This document shows positions 27,101-32,130 of a stretch of DNA of 64,000 bases, piece by piece. The first letter of the stretch is position 1; every line of letters starts with the position of its first letter. The DNA comes from Streptococcus sp. 29892 (lineage in GTDB: Bacteria > Bacillota > Bacilli > Lactobacillales > Streptococcaceae): assembly GCF_032594935.1 (NCBI RefSeq), contig NZ_CP118734.1, positions 586,001 to 650,000 of the forward strand. Reading direction: 5' to 3'. The notes under the pieces are model-generated. The model did no database searches. It was not told where the DNA came from and was given only the letters and a program-made list of their open reading frames with translations. The position numbers and the translations under genes are program-made.

Positions 27101-29025
27101 GTTATGAAGTCGTGACAGATGGCTTCACTAAGGAAGGTGGACAAGTATTTGACACAGATAAGGATACCCCTCAGACCTTCACTGTCGTTGTGAAAGCTAA
27201 GGTTGTTCCTGTCGATCCGTCAAATCCACCAACACCAGGCACGCCAGTGGATCCGAATAATCCAAACGGACCGAAATGGCCAGATGGCTTGAAGGAAAGT
27301 GACCTCAATCAAACAGTGACACGGACCATCAAGTATGTGTATGAGGATGGAAGCCCAGTCTTGAATTCAGATGGTAATCCGCTAATCGTTACGCAGACAG
27401 CAAGCTTTAAACGAAGTGCTACTGTTAATCTTGTAACTGGCCAAGTAACTTATGGTGCTTGGTCTGAGGCTCAGACTGTGCCAGCTGTTCCATCTCCAAT
27501 CATCTTGGGATACTATACAGAAACAGCAAGTGTAGCCGCTCACACAGTTACTGCGACAGATGAGGATCAGTCGATTACTGTAGTTTATAAGAAACTAGGT
27601 GCATGGGTGCCAAATATCCCAGGTCAGCCACTGACCCCAATTCCGTATCCAAACCACCCAACGGATCCAAGTAAACCAGGTACCGACCTACCAGTTCTAC
27701 CGCATGTTCCAGGTCATGTTCCAGTTGGACCAGACGGTGTCACTCCATTGACCCCAGTCGATCCAAATGATCCAAGCAAGGGTTACAACATGCCACCTAT
27801 CCCATCTGATCCAACAAATGATGTGCCGATTACTTATGTGGCAGAAGAACCTAAAGTGGCAACAGTCATTGTTCGCTACATGGATGAAGAAGGAAATGAT
27901 TTGGTACCACCAGTCGTGAGCAGTGGTAAGGTTGGTGAACCGTACACTAGTGAAGCTAAGGTTATTCCAGGCTACCTTCTGAAAGACTATCCAAGTAACC
28001 AATCAGGTACTATCCCAGAAGGTGGTACACTTGTAAGCTACATCTACGTTCCAATCGGTGCATGGGTGCCAAACATCCCAGGTCAGCCACTGACCCCAAT
28101 TCCGTATCCAAACCACCCAACGGATCCAAGTAAACCAGGTACCGACCTACCAGTTCTACCGCATATTCCAGGCTATGTTCCAGTTGGACCAGACGGTGTT
28201 ACTCCGTTGACCCCAGTCGATCCAAATGATCCAAGCAAGGGTTACAACATGCCACCTATCCCATCTGATCCAACAAATGATGTGCCGATTACTTATGTGG
28301 CAGAAGAACCGAAAGTGGCAACAGTCATTGTTCGCTACATAGATGAAGAAGGAAATAATCTGGTACCACCAGTCGTGAGCAGTGGTAAGGTTGGAGAACC
28401 GTACACTAGTGAAGCTAAGGTTATTCCAGGCTACCTTCTGAAAGACTATCCAAGTAACCAAACAGGTACTATCCCAGAAGGTGGTACACTTGTAAGCTAC
28501 ATCTACGTTCCAATCGGTGCATGGGTACCAAACATCCCAGGTCAGCCACTGACCCCAATTCCGTATCCAAACCACCCAACGGATCCAAGTAAACCAGGTA
28601 CCGACCTACCAGTTCTACCGCATATTCCAGGCTATGTTCCAGTTGGACCAGACGGTGTCACTCCGTTGACCCCAGTTGATCCGAGTGATCCAAGCAAGGG
28701 TTACAACATGCCACCTATCCCATCTGATCCAACAAATGATGTGCCGATTACTTATGTAGCAGAAAAACCGGTAGTACCAGAACAAACTCAACCAACTCCA
28801 CCAGTTCTTCCAACTCAACCGGCGGAACCAGTGAAGCCTGTGGCTCCAGTTTCCCCTACTGTACCAGCTTCATCAGGACTGTCCGGTAAACCGATAGCAG
28901 AAAAAACAAGCCAAAGCACTTTGCCGAATACAGGTGATAGTCATTCAGACACTGTCCTGATGGCAGGAATTAGCTTGTTACTAGCTACACTCGGTATGGT
29001 TGTGAAAGTTCGGAGAGAAGAGTAG
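15199..29025 (+). CDS. Giant YSIRK/LPXTG cell-wall adhesin with CshA-like head and mucin-binding-type repeats; start codon out of frame
   Basis: The open frame encodes 4608 residues. In order: a YSIRK-type signal peptide (FSIRKFHFGAAS at 25-36), two mucin-binding-like segments, a CshA-type non-repetitive domain (~365-875, ending GEVEDFQV), three CshA-type fibril repeats (~1030-1375), divergent then tandem Muc_B2/MucBP-like modules, a Pro-rich end, LPNTG at 4575-4579, a hydrophobic span and KVRREE. Sortase would anchor it to peptidoglycan; adhesion to host mucins or other bacteria is inferred from the families. The proper ATG (15224) with AAGGAG 7 bp upstream is in another frame and stops early. 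One more A in the A5 tract at 15227-15231 would give MKKGKKGFDWY joined to the signal peptide. In frame as given, only a TTG at 15199 is available. The gene may be phase-variable, switched off, or affected by a one-base sequencing error. Confidence 0.88.
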   Translation: MIYRKEPFYEKGKKGFDWYAARQRFSIRKFHFGAASVLLGVSLVLGAGSKVSATEEIPVSPPVQEVVVSEERADGLPLSEEVSPETSTLLPVSEDVKEAVVTEPVQPADVLQSEEVQSEPDPLVEEEVLSRQAVITYTVRYIDPMNEVISSESLSIEVTTVDQQASYSLVVASTLPEGYRLVVDQDAQQTVNILEGVDNLITFRIEKIESDEAKQNPGSASNQEVVKDSSTSTVVENESAISDTQPFAEAPEVQAKSVIERTVNIPYKVVQTDVETGEEKKLGQVGYVSVTTTDEVAKTEVTVTADKLDSGYSLADGQPNVITKVVAENETNILSFAVTRKKDEKDNPLTETTVAASGDAEGTSGFRAIPGENRTAFSGNQNFKNYQGFSRDKLLNQITWIDFSDASTISGTGTAPNQADSNKLAPSLRIGTKYKKVIAPGYEVTLEVIDLKPFEATEIYKERIAGTDREQYFNANRKNHVIATGEQAEIIAVKQDKTWSQAARQGLNFGEKAVTLQSHKDGGNVGVVFRGSATYLGKSVPINFVLMESEEAKRDELVIFTTNGENFELLGELSNNLTLSSYSPITTAYFDKFENVSIPNNWAARFNPIDYINVGTPESIATAGQTSSEGSLTIVDGLGTKVFGPVTNRMKSKVSPNEEYSTPILLTKNASEVGMFITSMGRQSAMIGVMVYDEGDAPASYGEGKHALNLNVADKNPFLGTVMADLDFVPEAIPADAAPWYRDELINQWDEGPIQLLGASGAAKNNNNYTLHHSSNGSYELKLQASANGNPKAHMQGWIDFNNNGIFDDGEASGVVEVTSAKTYTLNFTGIPQITDTDLTKLGVRVRIAVDRNDILTPHLTALSGEVEDFQVQLTHPPRGTKKETSASQGETQRATVEFFAYGKNAYESTAAKIDETIPPSIVKEDGQLVQDSELVDGYYVVPGEGRYKITANGKNVDVEFIPEVNFVTKRTDGSIVKQAKGITIRRTGTVVDKAGTAAYTTGWMATTDVHGVANISEQTNTMDGRYIPHVVAVVPSGIDATSSAVQGAVQTGRPTFVPGTTSTGAQVPMDPNTTKLLDDGSNPVDATTAYAMVNGVRTAVGEYRISSTDGTVTYTPNDEGKRYIGSLLPVTVQAKDVNGSAATATYTPTITPLSPSAVAATSVGLQGKEQTGRPTFAKGSTIDGVGELVPSSLTLLDASGQPATRVDVPNQGSYVLNPDGSITFTPLPNYYGSPTPVNVRQADSNGSTVVTTYSPNVIEVRPIADPDKTYGLKGAEQTSRSDFFTAGQIDLNGDKVYDPDTEVVALNPASRKLINQQGQEVDSVQVAGEGVYRLNGDGTITFTPEPDFVGLANGVTITIADVNGTKVSTTYVPKVIDVPEDELRETVKRTIRYVYADGSEASTSVEKVLQYTRTATANPLTGEISYSPWESTDNDFPLVTSPDIPNYTASQDKVAERTDVPAEAVDETITIVYREHDKQLATFTYRVVDGPELAKDQEIGYSSAPITYTTAAKIAEIIARGYELVEDEFANEANKSFDTETARVQNWDILFRPKTTVTTPDQPKTPGDQVDPSIPDSPRWEEVTKTITRTVSYKLNTVDGPEAPGTSSQTNTVTFERTGTYNFVSNQITYTNWVAKDGDATLEGHALPDVLGYTATKATANDEEVLPLSTTRNKTVTHLDNNITEIVVYTPDAQLGKISFINVTDPSQEVLVREIPLTGKTGDKFTVDTAAIIEEFRQQGYEVSDISNYDKEGLFSPDPNSHDEFIYHLTERVVPVDPSNPPTPGTPVDPNNPDGPKWPDSVSGIVTKDEVKRTISYVDEAGAPVSSVFEDTVSFTRTATVNLVTGAVNLGSWEAVNSDKELAGNPLPTIEGYSIKGATSDSLVAEATVTENPRTVEAEAPDIVEVVTYQKDKQEAIIRFVDVTNPQARNELNTITLSGKSSEEIGYDVTPLVNLYEKSGYQVTNKQAYSPATLYDTEKDVPQEFIFELVQKTTTTTPDNPQTPGTPVDPTNPDGPRWEEVTKTITRTVAYKLDTVDGQPAPTTETKTNSVTFERTGSYNHVAKQVTYTNWVAKDGDSTLEGQTLPLVTGYVAVTATRNNQAVSPSATAEAIEASATTDNVDEIVVYKALSSWTITPPPGTDPVPPIPYGNHPTDPTKPADPTPTPAIPKVDGYVPVGPDGNELPKDPDGNYIPPVPTDPTQPTVITYKALEQKAVIQYLEEGSNKVLSPADEVTGLADQPIVYSTAETIALIKERGYELVQDNFPTNATFDRDTTSPQEYTVVFREKVVTTTPDNPQTPGTPVDPTNPDGPRWEEVTKTITRTVAYKLDTVDGQPAPTTETKTNSVTFERTGSYNHVTKQVTYTDWVAKDGDSTLEGQTLPLVTGYVAVTATRNSQTVSPSATAEAIEASATTDNVDEIVVYKALSSWTITPPSGTDPVPPIPYGNHPTDPTKPADPTPTPAIPKVDGYVPVGPDGNELPKDPDGNYIPPVPTDPTQPTVITYKALEQKAVIQYLEEGSNKVLSPADEVTGLADQPIVYSTAETIALIKERGYELVQDNFPTNATFDRDTTSPQVYTVVFREKVVTTTPDNPQTPGTPVDPNNPDGPVWEEVTKTITRTVAYKLDTVDGQPAPNTETKTNSVTFERTGSYNHVTKQVTYTDWVAKDNDSTLEGQALPLVAGYVAVTATRNSQTVSPSTTAEAIEASATTDNVDEIVVYKALSSWTITPPPGTDPVPPIPYGNHPTDPTKPADPTPTPAIPKVDGYVPVGPDGNELPKDPDGNYIPPVPTDPTQPTVITYKALEQKAVIQYLEEGSNKVLSPADEVTGLADQPIVYSTAETIALIKERGYELVQDNFPTNATFDRDTTSPQVYTVVFREKVVTTTPDNPQTPGTPVDPNNPDGPRWEEVTKTITRTVAYKLDTVDGQPAPTTETKTNSVTFERTGSYNHVTKQVTYTDWVAKDGDSTLEGQTLPLVTGYVAVTATRNNQTVTPSATAEAIEASATTDNVDEIVVYKALSSWTITPPTGTDPVPPIPYDNHPTDPTKPADPTPTPAIPKVDGYVPVGPDGNELPKDPDGNYIPPVPTDPTQPTVITYKALEQKAVIQYLEEGSNKVLSPADEVTGLADQPIVYSTADTIALIKERGYELVQDNFPTNATFDRDTTSPQVYTVVFREKVVTTTPDNPQTPGTPVDPTNPDGPKWPDGLKESDLNQTVTRTIKYVYEDGSEAQPDVVETLTYKRTATVNLVTKEVTYGKWTSTDDDFDKVDTPAIAGYTPDKASVAAVQDVPATATDTEVTVTYVKDVQKATITYQDENGQQLGSVDEVTGKSGEPINYTTTDRITELTNQGYEVVTDGFTKEGGQVFDTDKDTPQTFTVVVKAKVVPVDPSNPPTPGTPVDPTNPNGPKWPDGLKESDLNQTVTRTIKYQYEDGSEAQPDVVETLTYKRTATVNLVTKEVTYGKWTSTDDDFDKVDTPAIAGYTPDKASVSAVQDVPATATDTEVTVTYVKDVQKATITYQDENGQQLGGVDEVTGKSGEPINYTTTDRITELTNQGYEVVTDGFTKEGGQVFDTDKDTPQTFTVVVKAKVVPVDPSNPSTPGTPVDPNNPNGPKWPDGLKESDLNQTVTRVIKYKYEDGSEAQPDVVETLTYKRTATVNLVTKEVTYGKWTSTDDDFDKVDTPAIAGYTPDKASVAAVQDVPATATDTEVTVTYVKDVQKATITYQDENGQQLGGVDEVTGKSGEPINYTTTARITELTNQGYEVVTDGFTKEGGQVFDTDKDTPQTFTVVVKAKVVPVDPSNPPTPGTPVDPNNPNGPKWPDGLKESDLNQTVTRTIKYQYEDGSEAQPDVVETLTYKRTATVNLVTKEVTYGDWTSADDDFDKVDTPAIAGYTPDKASVAAVQDVPATATDTEVTVTYVKDIQKATITYQDENGQQLGGIDEVTGKSGEPINYTTTARITELTNQGYEVVTDGFTKEGGQVFDTDKDTPQTFTVVVKAKVVPVDPSNPPTPGTPVDPNNPNGPKWPDGLKESDLNQTVTRTIKYVYEDGSPVLNSDGNPLIVTQTASFKRSATVNLVTGQVTYGAWSEAQTVPAVPSPIILGYYTETASVAAHTVTATDEDQSITVVYKKLGAWVPNIPGQPLTPIPYPNHPTDPSKPGTDLPVLPHVPGHVPVGPDGVTPLTPVDPNDPSKGYNMPPIPSDPTNDVPITYVAEEPKVATVIVRYMDEEGNDLVPPVVSSGKVGEPYTSEAKVIPGYLLKDYPSNQSGTIPEGGTLVSYIYVPIGAWVPNIPGQPLTPIPYPNHPTDPSKPGTDLPVLPHIPGYVPVGPDGVTPLTPVDPNDPSKGYNMPPIPSDPTNDVPITYVAEEPKVATVIVRYIDEEGNNLVPPVVSSGKVGEPYTSEAKVIPGYLLKDYPSNQTGTIPEGGTLVSYIYVPIGAWVPNIPGQPLTPIPYPNHPTDPSKPGTDLPVLPHIPGYVPVGPDGVTPLTPVDPSDPSKGYNMPPIPSDPTNDVPITYVAEKPVVPEQTQPTPPVLPTQPAEPVKPVAPVSPTVPASSGLSGKPIAEKTSQSTLPNTGDSHSDTVLMAGISLLLATLGMVVKVRREE
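21193..24744 (+). repeat. Adhesin array A: four 888-bp tandem repeats
   Basis: Four consecutive units start at 21193, 22081, 22969 and 23857, each exactly 888 bp (296 codons), with few base differences. Each unit carries a Muc_B2-like segment (WEEVTKTITRTVAYKLDTV), a Pro-rich linker (PADPTPTPAIPKVDGYVPV) and a MucBP-like segment (KAVIQYLEEGSNKVLSPAD). Confidence 0.95.
24811..27282 (+). repeat. Adhesin array B: four 618-bp tandem repeats
   Basis: Units begin at 24811, 25429, 26047 and 26665 (GATGGCTTGAAGG), each exactly 618 bp (206 codons); a partial fifth begins at 27283. Each has TVTRTIKYQYEDGSEAQPD and KATITYQDENGQQLG segments. Confidence 0.95.
27598..28780 (+). repeat. Adhesin array C: 459-bp tandem repeats, about 2.6 copies
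   Basis: Units start at 27598, 28057 and 28516 (GGTGCATGGGT), period exactly 459 bp (153 codons). Each has a Pro-rich stalk (GAWVPNIPGQPLTPIPYPN) and a MucBP-like VATVIVRYxDEEGN domain. The last copy is cut by the anchor region. Confidence 0.93.
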
Positions 29026-29040
29026 TTCTCAGTGTACCTG

Positions 29041-29074
29041 AACAAGAGAGGATTTTCCTCTCTTGTTTTTTTTT
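29041..29074 (+). terminator. Terminator of the giant adhesin gene
   Basis: AACAAGAGAGGA (29041-29052) pairs perfectly with TCCTCTCTTGTT (29056-29067), followed by a run of T. Confidence 0.9.
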
Positions 29075-29130
29075 GCACCGGAATTCCGCTTAGAAGACCA
29101 TCAAATGTCCCGAAATTCCTATCAAATCCT

Positions 29131-29158
29131 TTAACAATTGCTGTTTTTCTGCTATACT
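29131..29158 (+). promoter_or_regulatory. Promoter of the acetyltransferase transcript
   Basis: TTAACA at 29131-29136, 16-bp spacer, TATACT at 29153-29158. The transcript would start about 20 nt before the leader ORF. Confidence 0.6.
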
Positions 29159-29186
29159 AAAGACAGTGAAATAGGGAGGGTTGATC

Positions 29187-29225
29187 ATGGGTATTTTGGC
29201 AATGGATAAAGACTTTGTATTCTAA
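29187..29225 (+). CDS. Possible 12-codon leader peptide (MGILAMDKDFVF)
   Basis: An ATG at 29187 with a strong site (AGGGAGGG, 6 bp upstream) opens a 12-codon frame ending at TAA 29223-29225. Its last codons (from GAC to TTC) form the left arm of a hairpin whose right arm runs into the ribosome-binding site of the acetyltransferase gene. This is the arrangement of leader peptides in translational attenuation, as in inducible erm and cat genes. Expression is not proven; a chance ORF is possible. Confidence 0.5.
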   Translation: MGILAMDKDFVF

Positions 29226-29239
29226 AAAACAATACAAAG
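29213..29239 (+). promoter_or_regulatory. Hairpin masking the acetyltransferase ribosome-binding site
   Basis: CTTTGTATT (29213-29221) is exactly complementary to AATACAAAG (29231-29239), with a 9-nt loop that contains the leader stop codon. The right arm overlaps the AAAGGAG site at 29236-29242. A ribosome stalled or moving on the leader ORF would open it. Confidence 0.6.
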
Positions 29240-29248
29240 GAGAAAAAT

Positions 29249-29656
29249 ATGATTACTTACAAACAAAATCCTCAACTCAATTTTCAAGCTGTCCTGGACC
29301 TCTATGCCTCTGTGGGTTGGACAAACTACACTGCTTGTCCAGATATGTTGCAAAATGCCCTAGAAAATACTCTATTGGTTTTGGCTGCCTTTGATAGAGA
29401 GCAACTTGTAGGTATGTTACGAGCAGTAGGTGATGGCTATTCCATTGTTTTCATTCAGGATATTTTAGTCCTGCCCGCTTATCAGCGACAAGGGATTGGA
29501 CGCCAACTCATGGAACAAGCTATTGCACACTTTCCAGGTATTTATCAGCTTCATCTTTTGACGGATAATGCTGAGAAAACAAGGTCATTCTATGAAGCAC
29601 TCGGTTTTACGGCTGTTGATAGTTTAGGCTGTGTTGCTTATACTTATTTAAAATAA
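29249..29656 (+). CDS. GNAT-family N-acetyltransferase
   Basis: This 135-residue protein has the GNAT fold signature. The acetyl-CoA binding motif A is seen in FIQDILVLPAYQRQGIGRQLMEQAI, with the Q/R-x-x-G-x-G/A loop as QRQGIGR, followed by the motif B region KTRSFYEALGFTAVDS. The length is normal for small single-domain members. The substrate is unknown. The start at ATG 29249 follows AAAGGAG by 6 bp. A strong promoter, a possible leader peptide and a site-masking hairpin lie upstream, so translation may be regulated. Confidence 0.88.
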   Translation: MITYKQNPQLNFQAVLDLYASVGWTNYTACPDMLQNALENTLLVLAAFDREQLVGMLRAVGDGYSIVFIQDILVLPAYQRQGIGRQLMEQAIAHFPGIYQLHLLTDNAEKTRSFYEALGFTAVDSLGCVAYTYLK

Positions 29657-29674
29657 GAAACAAACAAGAGAAGC

Positions 29675-29696
29675 AGAGGCTGGTTGACCAGCCTCT
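29675..29696. terminator. Inverted repeat after the acetyltransferase gene
   Basis: AGAGGCTGG-TTGA-CCAGCCTCT, a 9-bp perfect stem without a T run. It resembles the GAGGCTGGG/CCCAACCTC elements seen elsewhere in the window (51.9 kb). Confidence 0.5.
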
Positions 29697-29710
29697 TGCT
29701 GTGAGCAGGT

Positions 29711-29741
29711 GATTTGAAATTCAAATCAAAAAGAGTAGAAT
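29711..29741 (+). promoter_or_regulatory. azoR promoter with palindromic operator
   Basis: GATTTGAA-A-TTCAAATC (29711-29727) is a perfect palindrome. Its TTTGAA (29713-29718) can act as -35, with a 17-bp spacer and TAGAAT at 29736-29741. A repressor bound there would block the promoter. Confidence 0.55.
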
Positions 29742-29779
29742 AGAACTACCGATAATTAGTGATAACAAGGAGAAATATT

Positions 29780-30391
29780 ATGGCAACTCTACTGATTGTA
29801 AAAGCCCATCCCCTCGATGCACAGAAATCCTATGCCTTGCGGGCCTTGGAGGAATTTCAAGCACGATACGCTAGTTTGCATTCAGAAGATAAGATAGAAG
29901 TAGTTGATGTCTTTGAAGACCAAATTCCAGCCTTGGACAAGCCCCTATTTGAAGCAATGGGAGCAGCTAAAAAAGGCGAGAGCATCAGTCCTGAGCAAGC
30001 AAAACAATTGGACCGTTACAATGCCTTGACCCAGCAATTTCTTATGGCGGATAAGATTGTTGTCGTTAATCCTCTATGGAACCTCAATGTACCGAGTCAG
30101 CTGGTGTCCTGGGTCAATACCATCAATGTAGCAGGTCTGACCTTCAAGTATGGACCAGAAGGCTCTATCGGTTTGGTCAAGGACAAAAAGCTCCTGCACA
30201 TTCAGTCCAATGGTGGTGTTTATGCAGGTCAAGATCCAGCTGCTCAGTACATCAAGTCTATCTTTGAATTTTTAGGCTTTGAAGACATTCATCAGGTCTT
30301 TATCGAAGGGCAATCTGCCAATCCAAGTCAGGCTCAGGCTATTTTTGAAGAGGCGATGGCTAAAATTGATCGGATTTTAGAAAGATTTTAA
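29780..30391 (+). CDS. azoR: FMN-dependent NADH-azoreductase / NAD(P)H oxidoreductase
   Basis: This 203-aa protein has a flavodoxin-like fold: LLIVKAHPLD at the N terminus (phosphate-binding loop position), NPLWNLNVPSQLVSWVNTIN and the HIQSNGGVYAG loop. These match the AzoR/AcpD family of FMN-dependent quinone and azo reductases, which act as cytoplasmic detoxifying enzymes. AAGGAG precedes ATG 29780 by 7 bp; the longer frame from 29759 lacks a site. A palindromic operator overlaps the promoter, which suggests control by an electrophile- or redox-sensing repressor not encoded nearby. It is monocistronic. Confidence 0.87.
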   Translation: MATLLIVKAHPLDAQKSYALRALEEFQARYASLHSEDKIEVVDVFEDQIPALDKPLFEAMGAAKKGESISPEQAKQLDRYNALTQQFLMADKIVVVNPLWNLNVPSQLVSWVNTINVAGLTFKYGPEGSIGLVKDKKLLHIQSNGGVYAGQDPAAQYIKSIFEFLGFEDIHQVFIEGQSANPSQAQAIFEEAMAKIDRILERF

Positions 30392-30394
30392 GCT

Positions 30395-30426
30395 AAAACC
30401 TCGACCTATTTGGGTCGAGGTTTTTT
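30395..30426. terminator. Bidirectional terminator between azoR and the left GIY-YIG gene
   Basis: AAAACCTCGACC (30395-30406) pairs with GGTCGAGGTTTT (30413-30424); A and T runs flank it on both sides, so it can serve both converging transcripts. Confidence 0.85.
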
Positions 30427-30678
30427 AGTCATCACTGCAATATAATCTAATTTACCCTGCCGACTGCGTTTCTTAAAGAGAGCCTCGGCAGACATAGCTT
30501 CCTGCTTGCTGTCAAAGGCTTCCTGATAGACCAAGCTGACAGGCAAGCGTGCGCGGGTGTACTTGGCCCCTTTCCCACGATTATGGGTAGCAAGCCGCTT
30601 CTCCACATCAGTCGTATAGCCAGTATAAAGACTTCCGTCGGCACATTCCAAAACATACAAGTAGGCCTTATTTTCCAT
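30406..30678 (-). CDS. GIY-YIG nuclease superfamily protein, left copy
   Basis: This 90-aa protein carries the single GIY-YIG domain: [19 protein letters not shown] at the N terminus, then the [19 protein letters not shown] segment and E at [13 protein letters not shown]. It belongs to the UPF0213/YhbQ-like group, whose function is not settled. Its ATG overlaps the end of the adjacent truncated methyltransferase copy. A second copy lies at 37347-37616; the two differ in a few codons near the 3' end and are almost identical elsewhere. Confidence 0.85.
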   Translation of the reverse strand: MENKAYLYVLECADGSLYTGYTTDVEKRLATHNRGKGAKYTRARLPVSLVYQEAFDSKQEAMSAEALFKKRSRQGKLDYIAVMTKKPRPK

Positions 30679-30986
30679 AATAAATCTCACGAATAGCCGG
30701 AGTATAGTTGCCATTTTCCTCATGGACAACCAGAGGTGGCAGGATGTGCAGCCCGTCCATCGAGCCGTCCTTTATCGCCTCAATCAGCAACATATTGGCC
30801 TCCTTGCTGGCCTTGGGATAGACAAACTGGATGCGTTTGGGAGCTAGCTTGTAGGTTTTCAGCCTGTCCAAAATATCTAAAAATCGGTCGGGTCTGTGAA
30901 CCATGGCCAAGCGACCATTGGATTTGAGCACCTGTTGGGAAGAGCTGGTCAATCCGCTCCCCGTCTAATAACTCAATTTTTTGCAT
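30434..30986. repeat. Left direct repeat flanking the transporter cassette
   Basis: Matches 37372-38355 with the same orientation, except for a 431-bp internal deletion. Similarity begins near ATATAATCTAATTTA and ends at the methyltransferase start codon. Most of 30540-30939 is identical to the right copy. Confidence 0.93.
30668..30986 (-). pseudogene. Truncated copy of the tRNA1(Val) N6-methyltransferase gene
   Basis: The copy starts with the same codons as the intact gene at 37606-38355 ([16 protein letters not shown]), then jumps to the C-terminal third. Compared with the intact copy, 431 bp (corresponding to 37878-38308) are missing, with a junction at 30939/30940 on a single shared G. 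Because 431 is not a multiple of three, the frame is broken. The SAM-binding and NPPY catalytic motifs are lost. It is not expected to make an active enzyme. Confidence 0.9.
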
Positions 30987-31053
30987 AGGTATATTAGACT
31001 ATGATTTGGTGAAAAAGTTTGTTGATAAAATAGGATGAACCTTGAGTAGTAAG

Positions 31054-32130
31054 TTAAATAGGAATAGCGAGGTCAACGAGTACCCCATTTTCACAATTTC
31101 TTAAGTTTACTTGTCCCCCATGAATCTTCGCTACCCGTTTAACAAATGCTAATCCAATTCCGAAATGATTTCCTTGCTCTGAATCTATTGCCTGTTTGTC
31201 TTGATAGAATAGTAACCCGTATTTCTCGAGAAAATTCTCCGAGAATGAAGAATCGCTATTCCATATGGAAATGTAAAATTTATTATCTATTAACTTGTAG
31301 TCTACTCTTATTGCTGGATAATTGCTTTTGGAATGGTCGATCGCATTATTGGTAATATTTAGAATGGCTCGTAGGAATAGGTTGAGATTAAGCGTTAAAT
31401 ATAATGAGGTTTCTAGGTTGTTCGAAAATTGAATAGTAGCCTTTTTATCCGTTATCAGCTTAATTTCTTGTTCAAATAATTCAAGTAAGTAATCCGTAGA
31501 CAACCTTTCCCAATTGGAAGTATCATTATAGAATGTTTTAGAGTAATTGATGAGTTGGTTAAAGTATCTATTCAGTTGTTGGCTAGCAAGTTCGATGTCT
31601 CCTAAACATTGCCCGATATTTCCAGGAATATCCATAGATTGTAAAAATTGAGCATTTCCTTGAATAACTGTTAATGGTGTTTTCAGATCATGTGCTGCAG
31701 CCGAAACTTGAAACATCAGCTCCTTTTTTTGTTGTTTTTCAGATTGAATCATTTTTCTAATCGTTGACTGCATTTCCTGAATTTTTTGTCTCGTTTCAAT
31801 CAATTCCATTAAGGTCAACTCAGCTGAGTCCTGTTCATTTGTATCAACCAGTAAACTTTGATTATAAACAATGTTTGTTTCTTGCTTTATCTTTTCTAAA
31901 AGTTCGCTAATATTTTTAGCAATAATAGAAAACAAAATGAGACTAATATAAATCCAAGAAATCGTACTAAAATAGATGGTAAATGCACCTGCATTTTTTT
32001 CAGTAATATTAGTAAATGCAGTAAACAACATTGGTAGCAAATAAAATAGAAAAAGACTAATAAGGAATTGTCTTAAAATCTTAAAATATGTCTGTTTAAT
32101 CAGTTGGTTAAAAGTCAGAGCGTTATCCAC
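31054..32130 (-). CDS. Sensor histidine kinase with two membrane spans and a short outer loop
   Basis: The protein (358 aa) has two N-terminal hydrophobic spans (about 20-38 and 52-70) joined by only ~13 residues, then a coiled linker, the phosphoacceptor box SAAAHDLKTPLTV (H147), an N-box NITNNAIDHS and a G-box HFGIGLAFVKRVAKIHGG. The tiny outer loop is like the intramembrane-sensing kinases that detect peptide antibiotics together with ABC transporters. It overlaps the response regulator gene by 16 bp and is transcribed with it. The ABC genes diverge to the right, so it likely controls them. Confidence 0.87.
   Translation of the reverse strand: MDNALTFNQLIKQTYFKILRQFLISLFLFYLLPMLFTAFTNITEKNAGAFTIYFSTISWIYISLILFSIIAKNISELLEKIKQETNIVYNQSLLVDTNEQDSAELTLMELIETRQKIQEMQSTIRKMIQSEKQQKKELMFQVSAAAHDLKTPLTVIQGNAQFLQSMDIPGNIGQCLGDIELASQQLNRYFNQLINYSKTFYNDTSNWERLSTDYLLELFEQEIKLITDKKATIQFSNNLETSLYLTLNLNLFLRAILNITNNAIDHSKSNYPAIRVDYKLIDNKFYISIWNSDSSFSENFLEKYGLLFYQDKQAIDSEQGNHFGIGLAFVKRVAKIHGGQVNLRNCENGVLVDLAIPI

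Noticed and set aside
30780..30986. 68-codon frame read from the truncated methyltransferase start
   Set aside because: It is the frameshifted product of the 431-bp deletion and shares only its first 16 residues with the real protein.
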